NCBI GenBank assembly: GCA_030435675.1 | Contig: CM059622.1 | Coordinates: 15,748,001 to 15,812,000, forward strand | Source of the DNA: Steinernema hermaphroditum | Lineage: Eukaryota; Nematoda; Chromadorea; Rhabditida; Steinernematidae | Length of the DNA stretch: 64,000 nucleotides | Reading direction: 5' to 3' | Shown here: in pieces, positions 1 to 11,576 of the stretch | Numbering within the stretch: position 1 is the first letter of the stretch | Layout: every line of letters begins with the position of its first letter | Program-made: the position numbers and the translations under genes | The notes under the pieces: model-generated | Told to the model about the DNA's origin: nothing | The model's database searches: none | Seen by the model: only the letters and a program-made list of their open reading frames with translations

Positions 1-444
1 TATGTACAGCCCTCGGGTATTGTAGATTACATATGATTTTCAGTCTGTCCAACGCGAGAACAAAGCTTAGGCTTGCCTCCATCCGTACACTAGCCGACAT
101 GAATTTCATTCCATTAGAGGCCAGTTGATAAGGGTCATATCCGAGGACATGTGTGAGGCCAACAAAGAAAAAAGTCGGGGCCATTAGACACTGGATGATG
201 CCTATTTGAATCATGATACGATAGCAGTCGAGGTTTCGGTACTTGGCCTTGATTATGAAGATCTGAAAGCTTCCATTTCACGTCTATATCGCCGCATTAA
301 ACTCACATAAATGATCCTGATATAAAATGGTGCCAGAAGAACAGGAAGGGTGGCATAAGTATATCCCACTATGACTTGCATGTAGGCCATTCTCAGGATC
401 TGAGGAACTCTTGAGACGAGCGATTCTCGGAAAGGAAGAACCAA
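1..444 (-). CDS. Serpentine (7TM) chemoreceptor, partial, runs off left edge
   Basis: Two exons are visible on the minus strand: 444-307 and 262-1, joined by a 44-bp intron (306-263) with a GTGAGT donor and TTTCAG acceptor. The joined frame gives PFYIRIIY-IFIIKAKYRNLDCYRIM, then hydrophobic segments and LALDRLKIIC. This layout (TM1, a basic loop, CYRIM, TM2, TM3 ending in a DR/NR-like motif) resembles nematode serpentine receptors of the SRT/SRX type; the class is an inference. The protein would sit in sensory-neuron cilia membranes. The true start is not clear. The frame continues upstream to an ATG near 534, but a TAA at 450-448 interrupts it, so there is a 5' intron, a later start, or a broken gene. 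The rest of the gene lies outside the window. Confidence 0.6.
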
Positions 445-1478
445 CCCTTATGAGAAGCCGAATAGTCTATCTTCCGTGGGATTAGGAAATTTCAATGGAT
501 GAGCAACGGTCAGTGAGCAGAGGACAACAAAAGAAGGCATTCACTGAGAGACTCGTGCACGGGCTATATTTGGAGTTGAATGGGTGACGTTTGATCCCCG
601 GCATTAGTTGCTTGGTTGAACACAGAAGTTTGAAGATTCATTTTGTGTTCTATGGTCTGTTTCAAAAACACTACAAGGAAGTTGCACCACTAATTATCAT
701 CACATTATCATCTAAGTTCACTTATCAATTAACAATTAGCTCCAACGGACAAGAAGAGGTCCCAACCAAAATCGACTATGAAATATCTCTGAAACCCCCG
801 TTTCGATGAAACCTGTTGTGATGCTGTGTTGATGCCCTCAACAAAGCCTATGTATATGTCTTTGCTACACTCTGCCATGCTTATCTCCCTGCCAAATTTC
901 AGCCGAATCGGCATGAGACAGTTTGGGACCTCTCTTTGTGAGAGCAGTGATCCTAATCGAGTCCGAAATCCGAATTTTTGAGGTTTTGGGTGCAAAACAG
1001 ATTCAGTAAAATATCGGTTACAATGAAAAGTGGGATAAAATGACATTATCGCGTCATCGTTACACTCTTGAGATAGAGAAATAGCTCGATTAGAGTAGAA
1101 CAACGCCTCGTTCACACACCGTGTGTTCTCTGATCGTCTGCGCTCGCTCGCACCGTTGCTGAGAGACCGTCGGCGGCGAATAGGGAGCGCGAACGCCGCC
1201 GATGTCGATGGCGGTGATGGTCTGGTTGGTCCGTGTTTCTGATGACTTGAAGAAGCTTTTACAACCTGCTGAGCCTATTTAGTGTTCTATGTTTTGTTTA
1301 CAGCAGTTCTGTATTAGGGTGGTGTATAGCTTATACCTGCATGTAATTTACGGGACTTTGTATGCTTCCTTTTTGAGAGAGCTGTCTATCAAAGGGCCCG
1401 TCTGCGTCTGACCTCAACAAAACCTTTGAGAAAATGCAAATGTTGACAATTTATCATTCACATCCAGTGTAGTCCAAT
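445..1478. other. Intergenic
   Basis: I see no convincing gene in this stretch. A GC-rich patch at about 1125-1225 contains CGCTCGCTCGCACCGTTGC, which loosely resembles part of the upstream region of the U1 gene at 54.5 kb. No RNA-like sequence follows it. Confidence 0.4.
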
Positions 1479-2324
1479 TCAGGCCTCGCTCTTAACAAGG
1501 CCAGGTCCCATCTGAGCGAGTCTTGCATTGGCCACATAGCGGTTCTGACCGTACTCGATCCCGACACATCCGTGGACCATCTGGGTGAACTGCTTCATAG
1601 CCACATTGTTGGCGGTAAATCCGGCGAACGGACGGAAGTCGTTGAAACTGTTGACTCCGGAAGCGTGCTCTCCAACGCCGTTGGTGTTCCAGTACCATAG
1701 TTCGTAGCCGTTCAACTGCCAGTTGCCGGTGATCTGCTCCCAGTCGTACCAGTTCGTGTAGATGCCGACCTTGACACCGAAGGACTGAAACGGCGCATTT
1801 ATTTTCGGATTGAGGGGAAAGCGATCTTACAGCGGCGGCTCTGAGGAACTCGTGGATGAAGGCGATGTTCCTTTGTGGATTGTTGGGCCAGCTGATGGGG
1901 TTGGTCACTTGGAGCCACACGTGCTTCAAGGTGAGTTGTCCCTCTTTCAGCAAGGTGTAGTAGGTTTCCTGAAACTGGGCTGTGGCCGTTTTTCGGCTTT
2001 GCGTCGCCGGACTGATGTAGGCGTAGATTCCGAGGCCGGCTAAATGAATATCAATTCGATCGCTTTCGATACGGTAAGCGTACCTCTCTGAGCATTCAGC
2101 AGATTCTCAGCTGCATAAGGGTAAACATTCCCTTGGCCATCAGAATTGTACACTCCAACGAAGGCAAAACGGTAGCCCTGCTGCCAGAGACAGTGAAGCT
2201 GCATTACGGTAGCTGGATAGGTGGTGTCGAGGGCGTAGCCGACATATTGATCTTCAGATGTCGTCGCTTCGGAGCCGAGGGCGTTCGTGAAGACGAGGGC
2301 CAACAGAAGAAGGAGCAGCTTCAT
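1479..2324 (-). CDS. LYS-type lysozyme-like protein (GH25-like), copy A
   Basis: Three exons: 2324-2084, 2039-1831 and 1784-1479, with introns of 44 and 46 bp. They encode 251 aa. A signal peptide (MKLLLLLLALVFTNALG) points to secretion. The GH25-like barrel has GYALD (Asp33), AFVGVYN, WLQVTNPISWPNN (residues 122-134), VGIYTNWYDWEQITGNW and LWYWNTNG. This matches the nematode LYS lysozyme family, used in the gut for digesting and resisting bacteria. In GH25 enzymes the strand at residues 122-126 usually carries an acidic D-x-E pair; here it reads Q-V-T, so catalysis is uncertain. The intron positions are the same as in the four paralogues in this window. The start was chosen at the signal peptide; an upstream in-frame run has no support. 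Confidence 0.88.
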
Positions 2325-4161
2325 GCTTGGAAGTGAATAACTATCAGTTGAGAACCGGAGGTTATATGCGAGAAGAAGCTGCACTTTGATCCCGGAAAAA
2401 TGGCATACGTGTACAAATAGCTGTGCAGAACGGGTCCAAGGGAGCGAAGGTTTAAAAGAGCATCTTGTGAAGTGTCTGATTGTTGATCAAATTGTGTGCT
2501 ATCAGTAATGTTTTCGCCTTGTGTGATAAGGTATGAGAATTGGGAGAAAAATGCTGCCGTCGTGTCTTTATAGAGCATTAATGGGTAAATAAGGTTGGCA
2601 GCTAGTCCTTTTAGTATCGTATCACTGTAGGTTAATTGACATGCGTTTCAATGCTGTACAGTATGCCCGAAAGAAGGGAATCCAACAAATATGGAGTGAA
2701 TTTGAAGACTCACTCAAGTGAACTCGGACGTTCTATAAAGACACAACGGCTAAGCAGTAGAACGTTCCGTTCCGAAACTGCATGTCGCGGATCTCCTGCT
2801 TTTTCATTATGCATAATAATCGATGACATTGTGGATTACGTTATGATAATATTGGACTACTACCCAGCAACATTCGGTCCAATTTGTTAAGGACACTTCA
2901 AAAGGTTCCTTATCAGCAGGTGCTTCTTAGCAAGAAATCCAAAAAAAAAACAATAAGACTACTTTCTTTGAACTGCGATCATTAAAGGACTGGTAGAGGG
3001 CAAAAGTCCAATGGTTATCAATGGTTACCGATGGACCATTCTTTCGAACCACATTGAACGCACACCTCCACCTCCAAAAGTAAATGGTGGGAATTCATAT
3101 ATTCAGTAAAGGCCCATTTATACTCTGCGCGACACAAAACGCCCTTTTTGGTGTCGCTTAGCTTGTCCACCTGTGACTATTTATGCAAAACCAAATAAAA
3201 CTGCATAGTCATGATGCTTTTGGATCGGGCTATCAAACCATCATCAGAAAAAATTTTTTGGAACATGCCATGTAGGTTAAGTTAATTGTCGCTTAGCTTC
3301 AAGTTGACTGTCGCGCAGCTACGCGACACAGCTGCGCGACAGTCAACTTGAAGCTAAACGACAGTTAACTTAACCTATTTAAAGTTAACCTAAGATTTTT
3401 TTCGGATGATGGTTTGATAGCCCGATCCAAAAGCATCATGACTATGCAGTTTTATTTGGTTTTGCTTAAATGGTCACACATAGACAAGCTAAGCGACAGC
3501 AAAAAGGGCGTTTTGTGTCGCGCAGAGTATAAATGGGCCTTAAGAGTGACACAGTGACACAGGTTTGTGTGTGCTTTTCTGTCCACACGGGAGTGGTGGG
3601 AATGATCGCCGAGAAGTCGGCTATTTTAATGAGCCACAAAAACACTTTAAAGGGACGGTTCACTGCTACTACACTACTAGGTTATCCACGGTTTAGCTGG
3701 ATGAAAAAGATTTTATGAACATCAGTCTTGTACCCCACAGGACTATAGGATTCGCAAAAATATTCGTATCTCTGACCCTAGGATGCTAGGTCTTCCTCGC
3801 GTTTGACGGCAGGCAACGGGTCTTGGTTGCCACAGGTCTACCAGAACCGTAGTGCGTACTCGATTCATGGTGAAATTAATTACAAAATTGAATCTAGCAG
3901 TTGCTATTCTCACGTTGCCATCTGCTCAGTCATTCAAAGAGTCAAGTGATAGTTCAAGGTGTGCCACGCAGTAACGAAGGCTCTTTCTTGATAAGACTTG
4001 TCTTTGTCCGTTTATGACACTTAATCTTTGTACTCCATTTACAGCCGACACGTACACTGGCCATTCTCTTTGTTTCAATCCTTTGTGTGCAACAAATAAA
4101 ATGATAACGAAAGTGTATTTTATAGGCCTTCCGATTCGATCGCATCACCGTTTTGGGCACC
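2325..4161. other. Intergenic between divergent lysozyme-like genes A and B
   Basis: The stretch holds a foldback element at 3109-3541 (listed separately) and a segment at about 3630-3685 that recurs near 58345. Otherwise I see no coding signal. It probably contains the promoters of both flanking genes. Confidence 0.5.
3109..3541. mobile_element. Foldback / MITE-like palindrome
   Basis: The outer ends are inverted copies: AAGGCCCATTTATACTCTGC at the left and its complement at the right, ending GGGCCTT. The pairing continues inward through TCATGATGCTTTTGGATCGG and its complement to a compact centre around 3299-3355 (CTGTCGCGCAGC and inverse). There is no coding sequence. It fits a non-autonomous DNA transposon of the foldback type. 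I could not define a clear target-site duplication. Confidence 0.7.
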
Positions 4162-4989
4162 ATGAAGCTCTTGCTACTTTTCTTGCTCGTTGTGGTCGTC
4201 TTCGCTGTCGACCAAAAGGACGAAGTGACGACTCACATCGGCTACGCTGTGGACCTTTCCGTTCCCGCCAGCCAGCAAGTCTTCGAGTGTCTTCGCCACG
4301 CTGGCTACGACTATGCCTTCGTTGGCGCCTATGATCCTTCTGGAGATGGACAGGTGTATCCATACGCTGGTCAGAATCTAATCAACGCTCATAATGGTAG
4401 GGCAAGTAGCAAAGCCTATATCTCCTAACCTATTTTGCAGCCGGATTCGGAACCTACGCCTACTTCACCCCCTCCCTGCAAAGCTCCAAAAGCCCAATGC
4501 AGCAGTTCACCGAAATCTACAACCACTTCCACAACCACAACATGATCTTGACCGAGATTTGGCTTCAAGTGACGCATCCTATCGGCTGGCCCAACAACGC
4601 TCAAGGAAACATCAACTTCATCTCACAAATTCTAAAAATAGCTAGTGTAAGTGCATTTCCATCCTCGCTTAGAAGATCGACTCCTTCAGCTCTACAAAGT
4701 GAAAGTCGGAATCTACACAAGCTGGTACGACTGGGAGCAGATCACCGGCAACTGGCGTCTGGAGGGACACCCTCTCTGGTATTGGAACACCAATGGCATC
4801 GGAAACGAAGCGTCCGGATCGAACGACTTCAAGGACTTCCGCCCATTCGGTGGATTCACCCATAAAGACGGCTTCATGAAGCAGTACACTCAAGGGCTCG
4901 TCGAATGCAACGGAACGGTCTTCAACCGTAATCGCTATGTCTACACTTTGCCGAAGGTCAAGATCGGCGAAGGAGTTGATTTTGACTAG
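4162..4989 (+). CDS. LYS-type lysozyme-like protein (GH25-like), copy B
   Basis: Exons 4162-4396, 4441-4646 and 4690-4989 (introns of 44 and 43 bp) encode 246 aa. The signal peptide MKLLLLFLLVVVVFA is followed by HIGYAVD (Asp31), YAFVGAYDPSGDG, IWLQVTHPIGWPNN, VGIYTSWYDWEQITGNW and LWYWNTNG. It is a secreted paralogue of copy A and transcribed away from it. The usual D-x-E catalytic strand again reads Q-V-T. The C-terminus is acidic (GEGVDFD), unlike the other copies. An AATAAA polyadenylation signal lies about 25 bp after the stop. Confidence 0.88.
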
Positions 4990-5025
4990 AAGTTATCTGT
5001 TACAAGCCTGCGAATAAAGATTAAG

Positions 5026-5541
5026 CTACATGAGATGAGGAGTGGTAATAAGTTGGCTTTGAATATGAAAAATCTCTGATGTGAAGGGTCTTTCAAGGCA
5101 CTCCGAGGATGGGCACCACCGTATGAAGTTTTCCTCCCCTTTCCTTCTGGCTTGACAGCTCGCCTTTTTTCTTATGTAAAAGAGGGCCACGCGGATTTGA
5201 GACAGTTCAAGAAATAATACACAAGGTTTATTAGGGTAATAAACAGGTGGAAAGAGGGTAACTTCTTTTCTTCTTCTAGGGAAGATGTCGGTTGGTTCAG
5301 ACGCGACGGGTTGGAGCTGGGCGTCGGTCTTCACGAGGGCGACTTTCTTCTCGTGGGCGACGATGATCCCGGCTTCGTAGACGGCTGGCTTCTTGACGCG
5401 GGGATCGGCTTCCAGTCTTCGTGAAGTGTCGATCGTCGGAACTGCGCTTCGAGCCTTTGGGAGCTCTGACGGGCGAGGGTTTCGTCTTTCTCCTTTGCGT
5501 CGTTTCTTCCTGATTACACCCTCTTCGCTGCCTAAAAGCAC
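5026..5541 (-). CDS. Hypothetical ORF, doubtful
   Basis: This is a 171-codon open frame facing copy B tail to tail. The first two thirds (about 5541-5240) are GC-rich and very basic (IRKKRRKGERRNPRPSELPK), while the last third is AT-rich and overlaps the 3' flank of copy B. Possible splice acceptors (TTTTAG, TGTAATCAG) sit at its upstream edge. A minus-strand AATAAA lies near 5230. It could be the last exon of a short gene whose earlier exons I could not find, or chance. I recognise no domain. Confidence 0.22.
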   Translation of the reverse strand: MLLGSEEGVIRKKRRKGERRNPRPSELPKARSAVPTIDTSRRLEADPRVKKPAVYEAGIIVAHEKKVALVKTDAQLQPVASEPTDIFPRRRKEVTLFPPVYYPNKPCVLFLELSQIRVALFYIRKKASCQARRKGEENFIRWCPSSECLERPFTSEIFHIQSQLITTPHLM

Positions 5542-6692
5542 TTATGGTGATCTACGTTTTGCCATTCATTAAGGAGCAGAGGTGGACATCGGCTCAGCCG
5601 TATATTCGCATCACCCGGGTGGCCAGTCGAGTCCATTGATAGGATACGTTCATATCTTGCCCTGACAAAGCGAAGAAGCGCCCATAGTGAAGTATAAATA
5701 TTCATTTGTCTCTGGGAAGATCACGCAGCCTGATAAGAGACCATCTTTTGTTTACGGCCTCATAGTTCTTATCTCCGGACTCCCTCGACACCAAAAGCCA
5801 CTACCGTTGATGAAGGCTTGCAGGACATCTGTTGCTTCCCTAAAGGAGCTTATCATACTATCAGAAATACCGTAAAACATGACTTTAACCTTGATCCGTA
5901 TAGAACTGCGAATATACCGACCAACTACGATGAACCGAAGCACTATGTGGAAGAGCTCGCGTAAGGTGAGCAGATTATTTGAAGATGTAACCAGGCCGCT
6001 GGAATGAGGTGAAGAATGCGGAATGCTTTAATGTGAACCGAGATAGCTAACAAAATGAAATGTACCCCAATTGAAAGCAACAAATGTTCTCAAAGAAAGG
6101 TTGCCAATGAGACAAAGTTGAGATCTTTATGGGAGATCTACTAAATGAACACGGATTGATTATCATACGATCAGAGATATCGTAAAAACATGACATGAAT
6201 CTCAATCCATATAGAACTGCAAATAACCACTGTTTATCCCGATTGAAAACAGCGTACCCCTACGCCAAAATCCACCTGATTCATTGCTGAAAGGATTGTC
6301 ATAGTTGAAGGAATTGGTGCAGTGTTGTAGCCACTTTTGATCGTGCTAGGTGGACCGTAGTCAACCTTCCCCATTGAATGACAGAATCGCAAAAAGACCA
6401 TTTGACACATCCGCCTCAATTACAATATCACGATGGTAATCGTAATGACAGTAGTGTTTTCGTAGTGTTTTTGCAGGACAGCACCATTACTTCTAATCAC
6501 TATCACTGAAACGGAACTCTCCATCACATCACGCGACTTTTTGATTTCTTGCTCTGTTTACCCGGCCACTTCCATCCTGAATTCTGTCTTCCTCATTACC
6601 ACGTAGTCAACCTTTGTCCTCTGATAAGAGAGTCCAATAAAACAGTGCCGCTCGCCTTTGTTCTCTACACCGACGATCCGACTCCTCCGACA
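5542..6692. other. Intergenic with a dispersed direct repeat
   Basis: Two related segments lie about 310 bp apart. Both contain TTATCATAC(T/G)ATCAGA, then CGTAAAA(A)CATGAC, then ATAGAACTGC; they cover about 5846-5920 and 6157-6230. No gene is apparent. Confidence 0.5.
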
Positions 6693-7560
6693 ATGCAGCT
6701 TCCATTTCTCCTCGTCGCGACATTCGTCGCCTTCACCAACGCCCAGATCCCCCAGGCGATCGGCTACGGTGTCGACCTTACGCAGTACGGTAGTCTCCAG
6801 AATTTCCAGTGCATCCGGAACCTTCGCTACTCGTATGCCTTCGTCGGAGTGTATAATTCCTTCGGGAACGGATCTATCTTCTACCATGCCGCCCAGAACG
6901 TCGTCAATGCGCAATACGGTATCTTTTTCTGGGAATCTTCCTTTCAAAAAGGGGTTCCCAGTAGCTTAGATAACCTATAACAACCATATTCAGCCGGCCT
7001 GAACGTCCACATTGTGCACTCCCCCGCCCCTCAGTCCGTCAAATCCGGCGCCGTCCAGTTCTACGAGTCGTACAACGCCCTCCGCGCCGCCAACATCATC
7101 CCACACACCATCTTCCTGCAGATCACCTCGCCCATCAGCTGGCCGAACAATCCCCAAAGGAACATCGCCTTTATTACCGATTTCGTCAACGCCGCCGCTG
7201 TAGGACAGCCAATTTTAATCCTACCTGGACCATGTTATTTAGCGCGCCAATGTCCATGTCGCCTTCTACACAAACTGGTACGACTGGCAGCAGATCACCG
7301 CCAACTGGGTGACCACGCCTCGTCTCCTGTGGTACTGGAACACTCTCGGAAACGGAGTTCAGGCGTCCGGCGCAGATGATTTCAACGATTTCCGTCCCTT
7401 CGGCGGATTCACCAGCGCTCACATCGGGGTGAAGCAGTACACGCGAAAGCTTGGCGCCTGTGGAGTCGTCTTCAATCGTAACCGCTTCGTCACAAACCTT
7501 GTTCTCGCGCAGGCCCAAGCCGTTCGTCTTGACGTGAAGAAGCAGGAGGCAAAGCAGTAA
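6693..7560 (+). CDS. LYS-type lysozyme-like protein (GH25-like), copy C
   Basis: Exons 6693-6918, 6994-7199 and 7243-7560 encode 249 aa. The signal peptide MQLPFLLVATFVAFTNA is followed by IGYGVDL, YAFVGVYNSFGNG, IFLQITSPISWPNNPQ, VAFYTNWYDWQQITANW and LWYWNTLGNG. The first intron is 75 bp and the second 43 bp, at the same places as in the paralogues. The strand that normally carries D-x-E reads Q-I-T. An AATAAATAAA signal follows the stop. It is most similar to broken copy E at 51 kb (shared AQ-PIGYGVDL start and LWYW(N/D)(T/S)LG segment). Confidence 0.88.
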
Positions 7561-8408
7561 GATGTATTGTGACCTACAGAAAAATAAATAAAAACTTCAA
7601 GTATAAAGGTGAAAAATCAAAAACAAAATACATCTTCTTAGTATAATATGAATACGTTACTAAATAAATTATGACCGCTGTTTACAGCAGCACAGAGGCT
7701 CCAGTTCCGTATAACTGCTAATACAACTGCTTTGAATTCTATGATCCTTCAGTTGAAGGAACGTTTTTTTGGACAATCTGTTCGCGGTGAAATTGGCAGT
7801 GCAGTTGCCAGGGAACACTTTGTACATAACTTCGAAGTCCGAGCCGCGAATATCACCTTATACAACTCTTTATCTCATTTGATCTATATATAAATTATAC
7901 GCTGTAACGTGTTTCAGTGGAAAAATTCATTTATCTTCTTCGTGGGAGAGCATGGCCCTCGTTTTGGGGAGATTTGACATACCGAAGCTGGTGAGATGGA
8001 GGATAACAATCTATTCCTGTTCATAAGCATTCCCGAGAAGTTCTGCTACAGCGCTGGCTCTAATCGACAGCGAAAGAATAGAAAGAAGCTGGCTACTAGG
8101 TTACTGGCCACCTTATTTCACATTGCAAAGGTGATTAAGCCATTCACTAACTCGGGCGTAGAATGCTTTTCAGATGGCGGAAAAGAACAACTTTGAACAC
8201 GAGATCGACCGCCCGAAATCATTCTCGGTCAAAGATGAGTCACGTTGATGGCGTACCACAAAGAGAATATGCGAAAAAAACAATGATGCAGAAAAGCGGC
8301 AAAAGCCTGATGAAACCGTACCCCATGCAAGAATAAATACGTCGTGCCGAGACCAGTATCTCACAGCATATTGCCCATGTCATTTTATTTCATTTTGCAA
8401 TATTTCGC
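7561..8408. other. Intergenic
   Basis: AT-rich sequence between the convergent 3' ends of lysozyme-like copies C and D. I see nothing in it beyond polyadenylation signals. Confidence 0.5.
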
Positions 8409-9275
8409 TTATTGTTTCAGAGCCACACTCTCTCCGGCGAACTTCGCGTTCTGGGAGACGAAGATGTTGCGGTTGAAGTTCGCCTGACAGTCGTAGAGGC
8501 CGATACCGTACTGCTTCATGGCGCCATGCGAGTGAGTGAAGCCGGCGAAGGGGCGGAAGTCGTCGACGTTGGGCGCGCTCTCAGCGTTGAAGCCGGTGCC
8601 GAAGACACTCCAGTACCAGAGCTGGTGGCCGTCGAGGCGCCAGTTGCCGGTGATCTGCTCCCAGTCGTACCAGTTCGTGTAGATGCCGACCTTGACGTTG
8701 TACCGCTGTACATGTGGCTCTGATTAGGGTCGATAACCGGCAAAAATCTCACGTTAGCGGCCTGGAGGATGCCCGAGATGAAGGCGACGTTTCCCTGTTT
8801 GTTGTTGGGCCAGTTGATGGGTGAAGTCACCTGCAGCCAGATCTGCTTCGTGTAGAGTTTGTAGGTTCCCAAGTATTCGATCACTTCGCCGAGCTGTTGG
8901 GCGCCGGACTTGCGACTTTGCGGCTGGGGGAGGAAGTAAGGGAATACGTGGAAGCCGCCTAAACAGCATTGGAAATCAGGCGTTCTTGGCAGCCTCCACA
9001 AAGCCGAGCGTTCCCAACTTACCAGTTACGGCATTCTGGATGTTGGCAGCGGCGCGAGGGAGGACGCTTCCATCCCCAACCGGATGGTAGACCCCGATGA
9101 AGGCGTAGGTGTAACCCTTCTGACGAAGGCAGTTGTAAGACTGGATGCTGGTGAAGTTGACCAGGTCAATGGCGTAACCAAATTGGACCTGAGAGTTGCT
9201 CTGGTCCTTTCCGGCTTCGATGGCGTAGGCGCCGCCGGAGAGTGCGACGAAAGCGAGAAGACCGAGTAGATTCAT
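8409..9275 (-). CDS. LYS-type lysozyme-like protein (GH25-like), copy D
   Basis: Exons 9275-9023, 8958-8753 and 8705-8409 (introns of 64 and 47 bp) encode 251 aa. The signal peptide MNLLGLLAFVALSGGAYA precedes FGYAIDL, YAFIGVYHPVGDG, IWLQVTSPINWPNNKQ, VGIYTNWYDWEQITGNW and LWYWSVFGTG. Exon 2 is exactly 206 bp, as in copies B and C. The acidic catalytic strand is again Q-V-T. A TATAAA box lies at about 9317-9322, some 45 bp upstream of the start codon. Its 3' end faces copy C. Confidence 0.88.
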
Positions 9276-10497
9276 CTTGATTCAGATGAGTGGTTCTGAC
9301 CGGATGGCGCGGGGTTATAAAGGCTTTCCGCAATGGACTTTGGAGTCATAGAAACTAAAAATATGACCAATGTGACGATTGGTCAAAGAGCGTGAAGGGA
9401 ATGGAGCTCGAAAGATGAACAACATGGGGCTTATCAGTAGTAATACGTGTACTTCCATTGTTTGTCGCGATAGATAATTGTACAATTAACCTGTCAAACG
9501 TCTTTTATTGTGTTTACCACAGTTGGAAGAGAGATGGAGATGATGTAATGGCTCGCATAAACCTTGCGGGATAAGGAAAGCTGTGCCTGTATGACCCATT
9601 TTATCACGCCATCTTAGCGAAAGTGAATATAAATCGCAACACTCCATTTGAAATTGTTGATCTTCGCGAAACGTTAGCAGTAGTCGTCAATTGAGTCTAA
9701 TTTTTGGCTCAGTTACAGCTTTACAGTATGCTCTCTATCTTGCGCTTCAAACCAGAGGACTCTCGCCTATTACTGTGTTATTGTTATTGATTCTTTGGTG
9801 GTTTAGGCGGATTTTTTTCACGATTTTACTTCATGAATCAAAGGCCTTGCATGACACCGATTAATAGACAACAGAGGATAGAAGAAGGACCGGTAGAAGG
9901 ATTACTATATCCCCCGAAGAACAATTGACTCCCTTAACGCCGCTCTTCAGACGACATTCCGCTCCGAAATCTGGTGGCCATTGCTGTAAGTGTCACGAAG
10001 TGTTTGCACGTCTGAATCGCAGCATGCCGCAATTTTGACAAGGATCTTTGATCTTTCCTATGATGAATGTTGTTTGTTGCAGCCAGTGGTGGGTTTCGAG
10101 AAATTTAGAGATTTTTAACCGAGATTTCGAGATCGAAATCGATACAGAGACTCGGCAAAATTTCGAGTGAGACCCATCACTGGTTGTAGCCCCTTTCAGA
10201 TATACGACATGTGCCCTATTTTCGCCGTGACAAAGTTCTACACACCCCGTTCGGGACTTTACTAACCATAAGATCTTTGTATTTATCAAACGGCGTTCGC
10301 CGCTCGATCGGAAACTAAAGAACACCGATGATTCCATTGCTCTCATGAAACATTGATATTTCTGTACCTGGATCGACATTGGTGACACTGGTTTGTTATA
10401 TTTCATACTTGTGACCTTCTATACACATTTGCTGAACTTCATTTATTGACCGACAGCCCAAATATGTAAAGCTTAGTACAACCTATCACAATCATGA
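9276..10497. other. Intergenic
   Basis: Contains the short hAT-like MITE at 10084-10182. I see no gene elsewhere in it; the open frame near 10.0-10.4 kb crosses the MITE and is not credible. Confidence 0.5.
10084..10182. mobile_element. hAT-type MITE with 8-bp target-site duplication
   Basis: A 99-bp element whose ends are inverted repeats (CAGTGGTGGGTTTC at the left, CAGTGATGGGTCTC read inward from the right). It is flanked by GTTGCAGC (10076-10083) and GTTGTAGC (10183-10190), an 8-bp duplication with one mismatch. CAGTG ends and an 8-bp duplication are typical of hAT elements. It has no coding capacity. Confidence 0.75.
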
Positions 10498-11576
10498 CTA
10501 GTTGACATGAGTGCGCGCACGATGACCGCCTCCAGCATTGTAGCCACCACCACCTCCTCCTCCTCCTGTACCGTATCCTGACACAGCTGCAGTTCTCGGA
10601 GGACAAGGACAATAGCCCGAATCGCGTCCTGGTTGACCGGCTCCACCGGGAGGTCCCTGGTTGCCTGGACCTCCGGGAGCGCCGGGGTTTCCTGGCGCGC
10701 CTGGTGGCCCAGGAGGTCCTGCTGGGCCTCCAGCGTCGTAGGGGACCTGTCCGTCTGCGCCAGGAGTTCCAGGAGGTCCCGGTGGTCCTGTAGGTCCAGG
10801 TGGGCCGGGATAGTTCGTGACGTGTTGTCCAGGCGCGCCATCTTGGCCAGGTCCTCCATCCTGTCCAGGAGTTCCATTTGGCCCGGCGTCTCCAGCCGGT
10901 CCAGGAGCTCCAGGTGTTCCGGGATTTCCAGGACCTCCGGGCTGTCCATCCTGTCCAGGTGGTCCAGGGGGCCCGGCGGAGCCAGGCTCGCCTGCAGGGC
11001 CTGGTGGTCCCGCAGGGCATTGAATGCAGGCGTTCATTTCGTTTTCGTATCCCCCACCACCCCCCGTTGCCTGTCCAGGACGTCCAGGTTGGCCTGGAAT
11101 GCCGTCTTCTCCGGGAATTCCGTTCTGACCTGGGGGTCCCGGAGGGCCAGGAGGGCATCCGGAGACTTGAGCGGCGCAGTCTAAGCAGGAGTCTATTAGA
11201 GGAAACAGAGGAGAATACTCACTGCATTTCGGTTTCGGTGCCGCATATCCTCCCTGGTCATATCCTTGACGACGGATTCTGGTGAAAATGCTATCAAAGT
11301 CGATGCTGCCGTGTGAACGCTGTTTGTAGTGCATGATCCCTTTCCAGGCATCGTTGGCATAGAACTAAAATGTATCAATGTAGTATCCTTATGATGACGA
11401 ATTAGCCAGGCCCTTAACCAATATCAACCCACCTTGAACTCATCTAGGTCGGCGACTACATCATAGTACAGCTGATTCACATCATTGAGTAGTATTCCAG
11501 CGACGATAACCGAAGCGACGATGGCAACGGCACTGGCCGCGCTCCCAAAGACGACCACCGTACGATGGAAAGACAT
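10498..11576 (-). CDS. Cuticle collagen 1
   Basis: Exons 11576-11433, 11364-11223 and 11180-10498 encode 322 aa. The order is typical of nematode cuticle collagens: an N-terminal hydrophobic signal/anchor, the conserved block [18 protein letters not shown] then NDAW, a furin-like site RIRR (residues 77-80), [10 protein letters not shown], Gly-X-Y repeats interrupted at CIQCPAG, and the cysteine pair YCPCPPR. The tail is glycine-rich and basic ([11 protein letters not shown]). The product is secreted by hypodermis, trimerises, and is cross-linked into the cuticle. The first intron falls right after EFK, as in the other nine collagens here. Collagens 1-3 run the same way. Confidence 0.92.

Noticed and set aside
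9993..10406. 137-codon frame on the minus strand
   Set aside because: It crosses the hAT-type MITE and has no domain or splice context.
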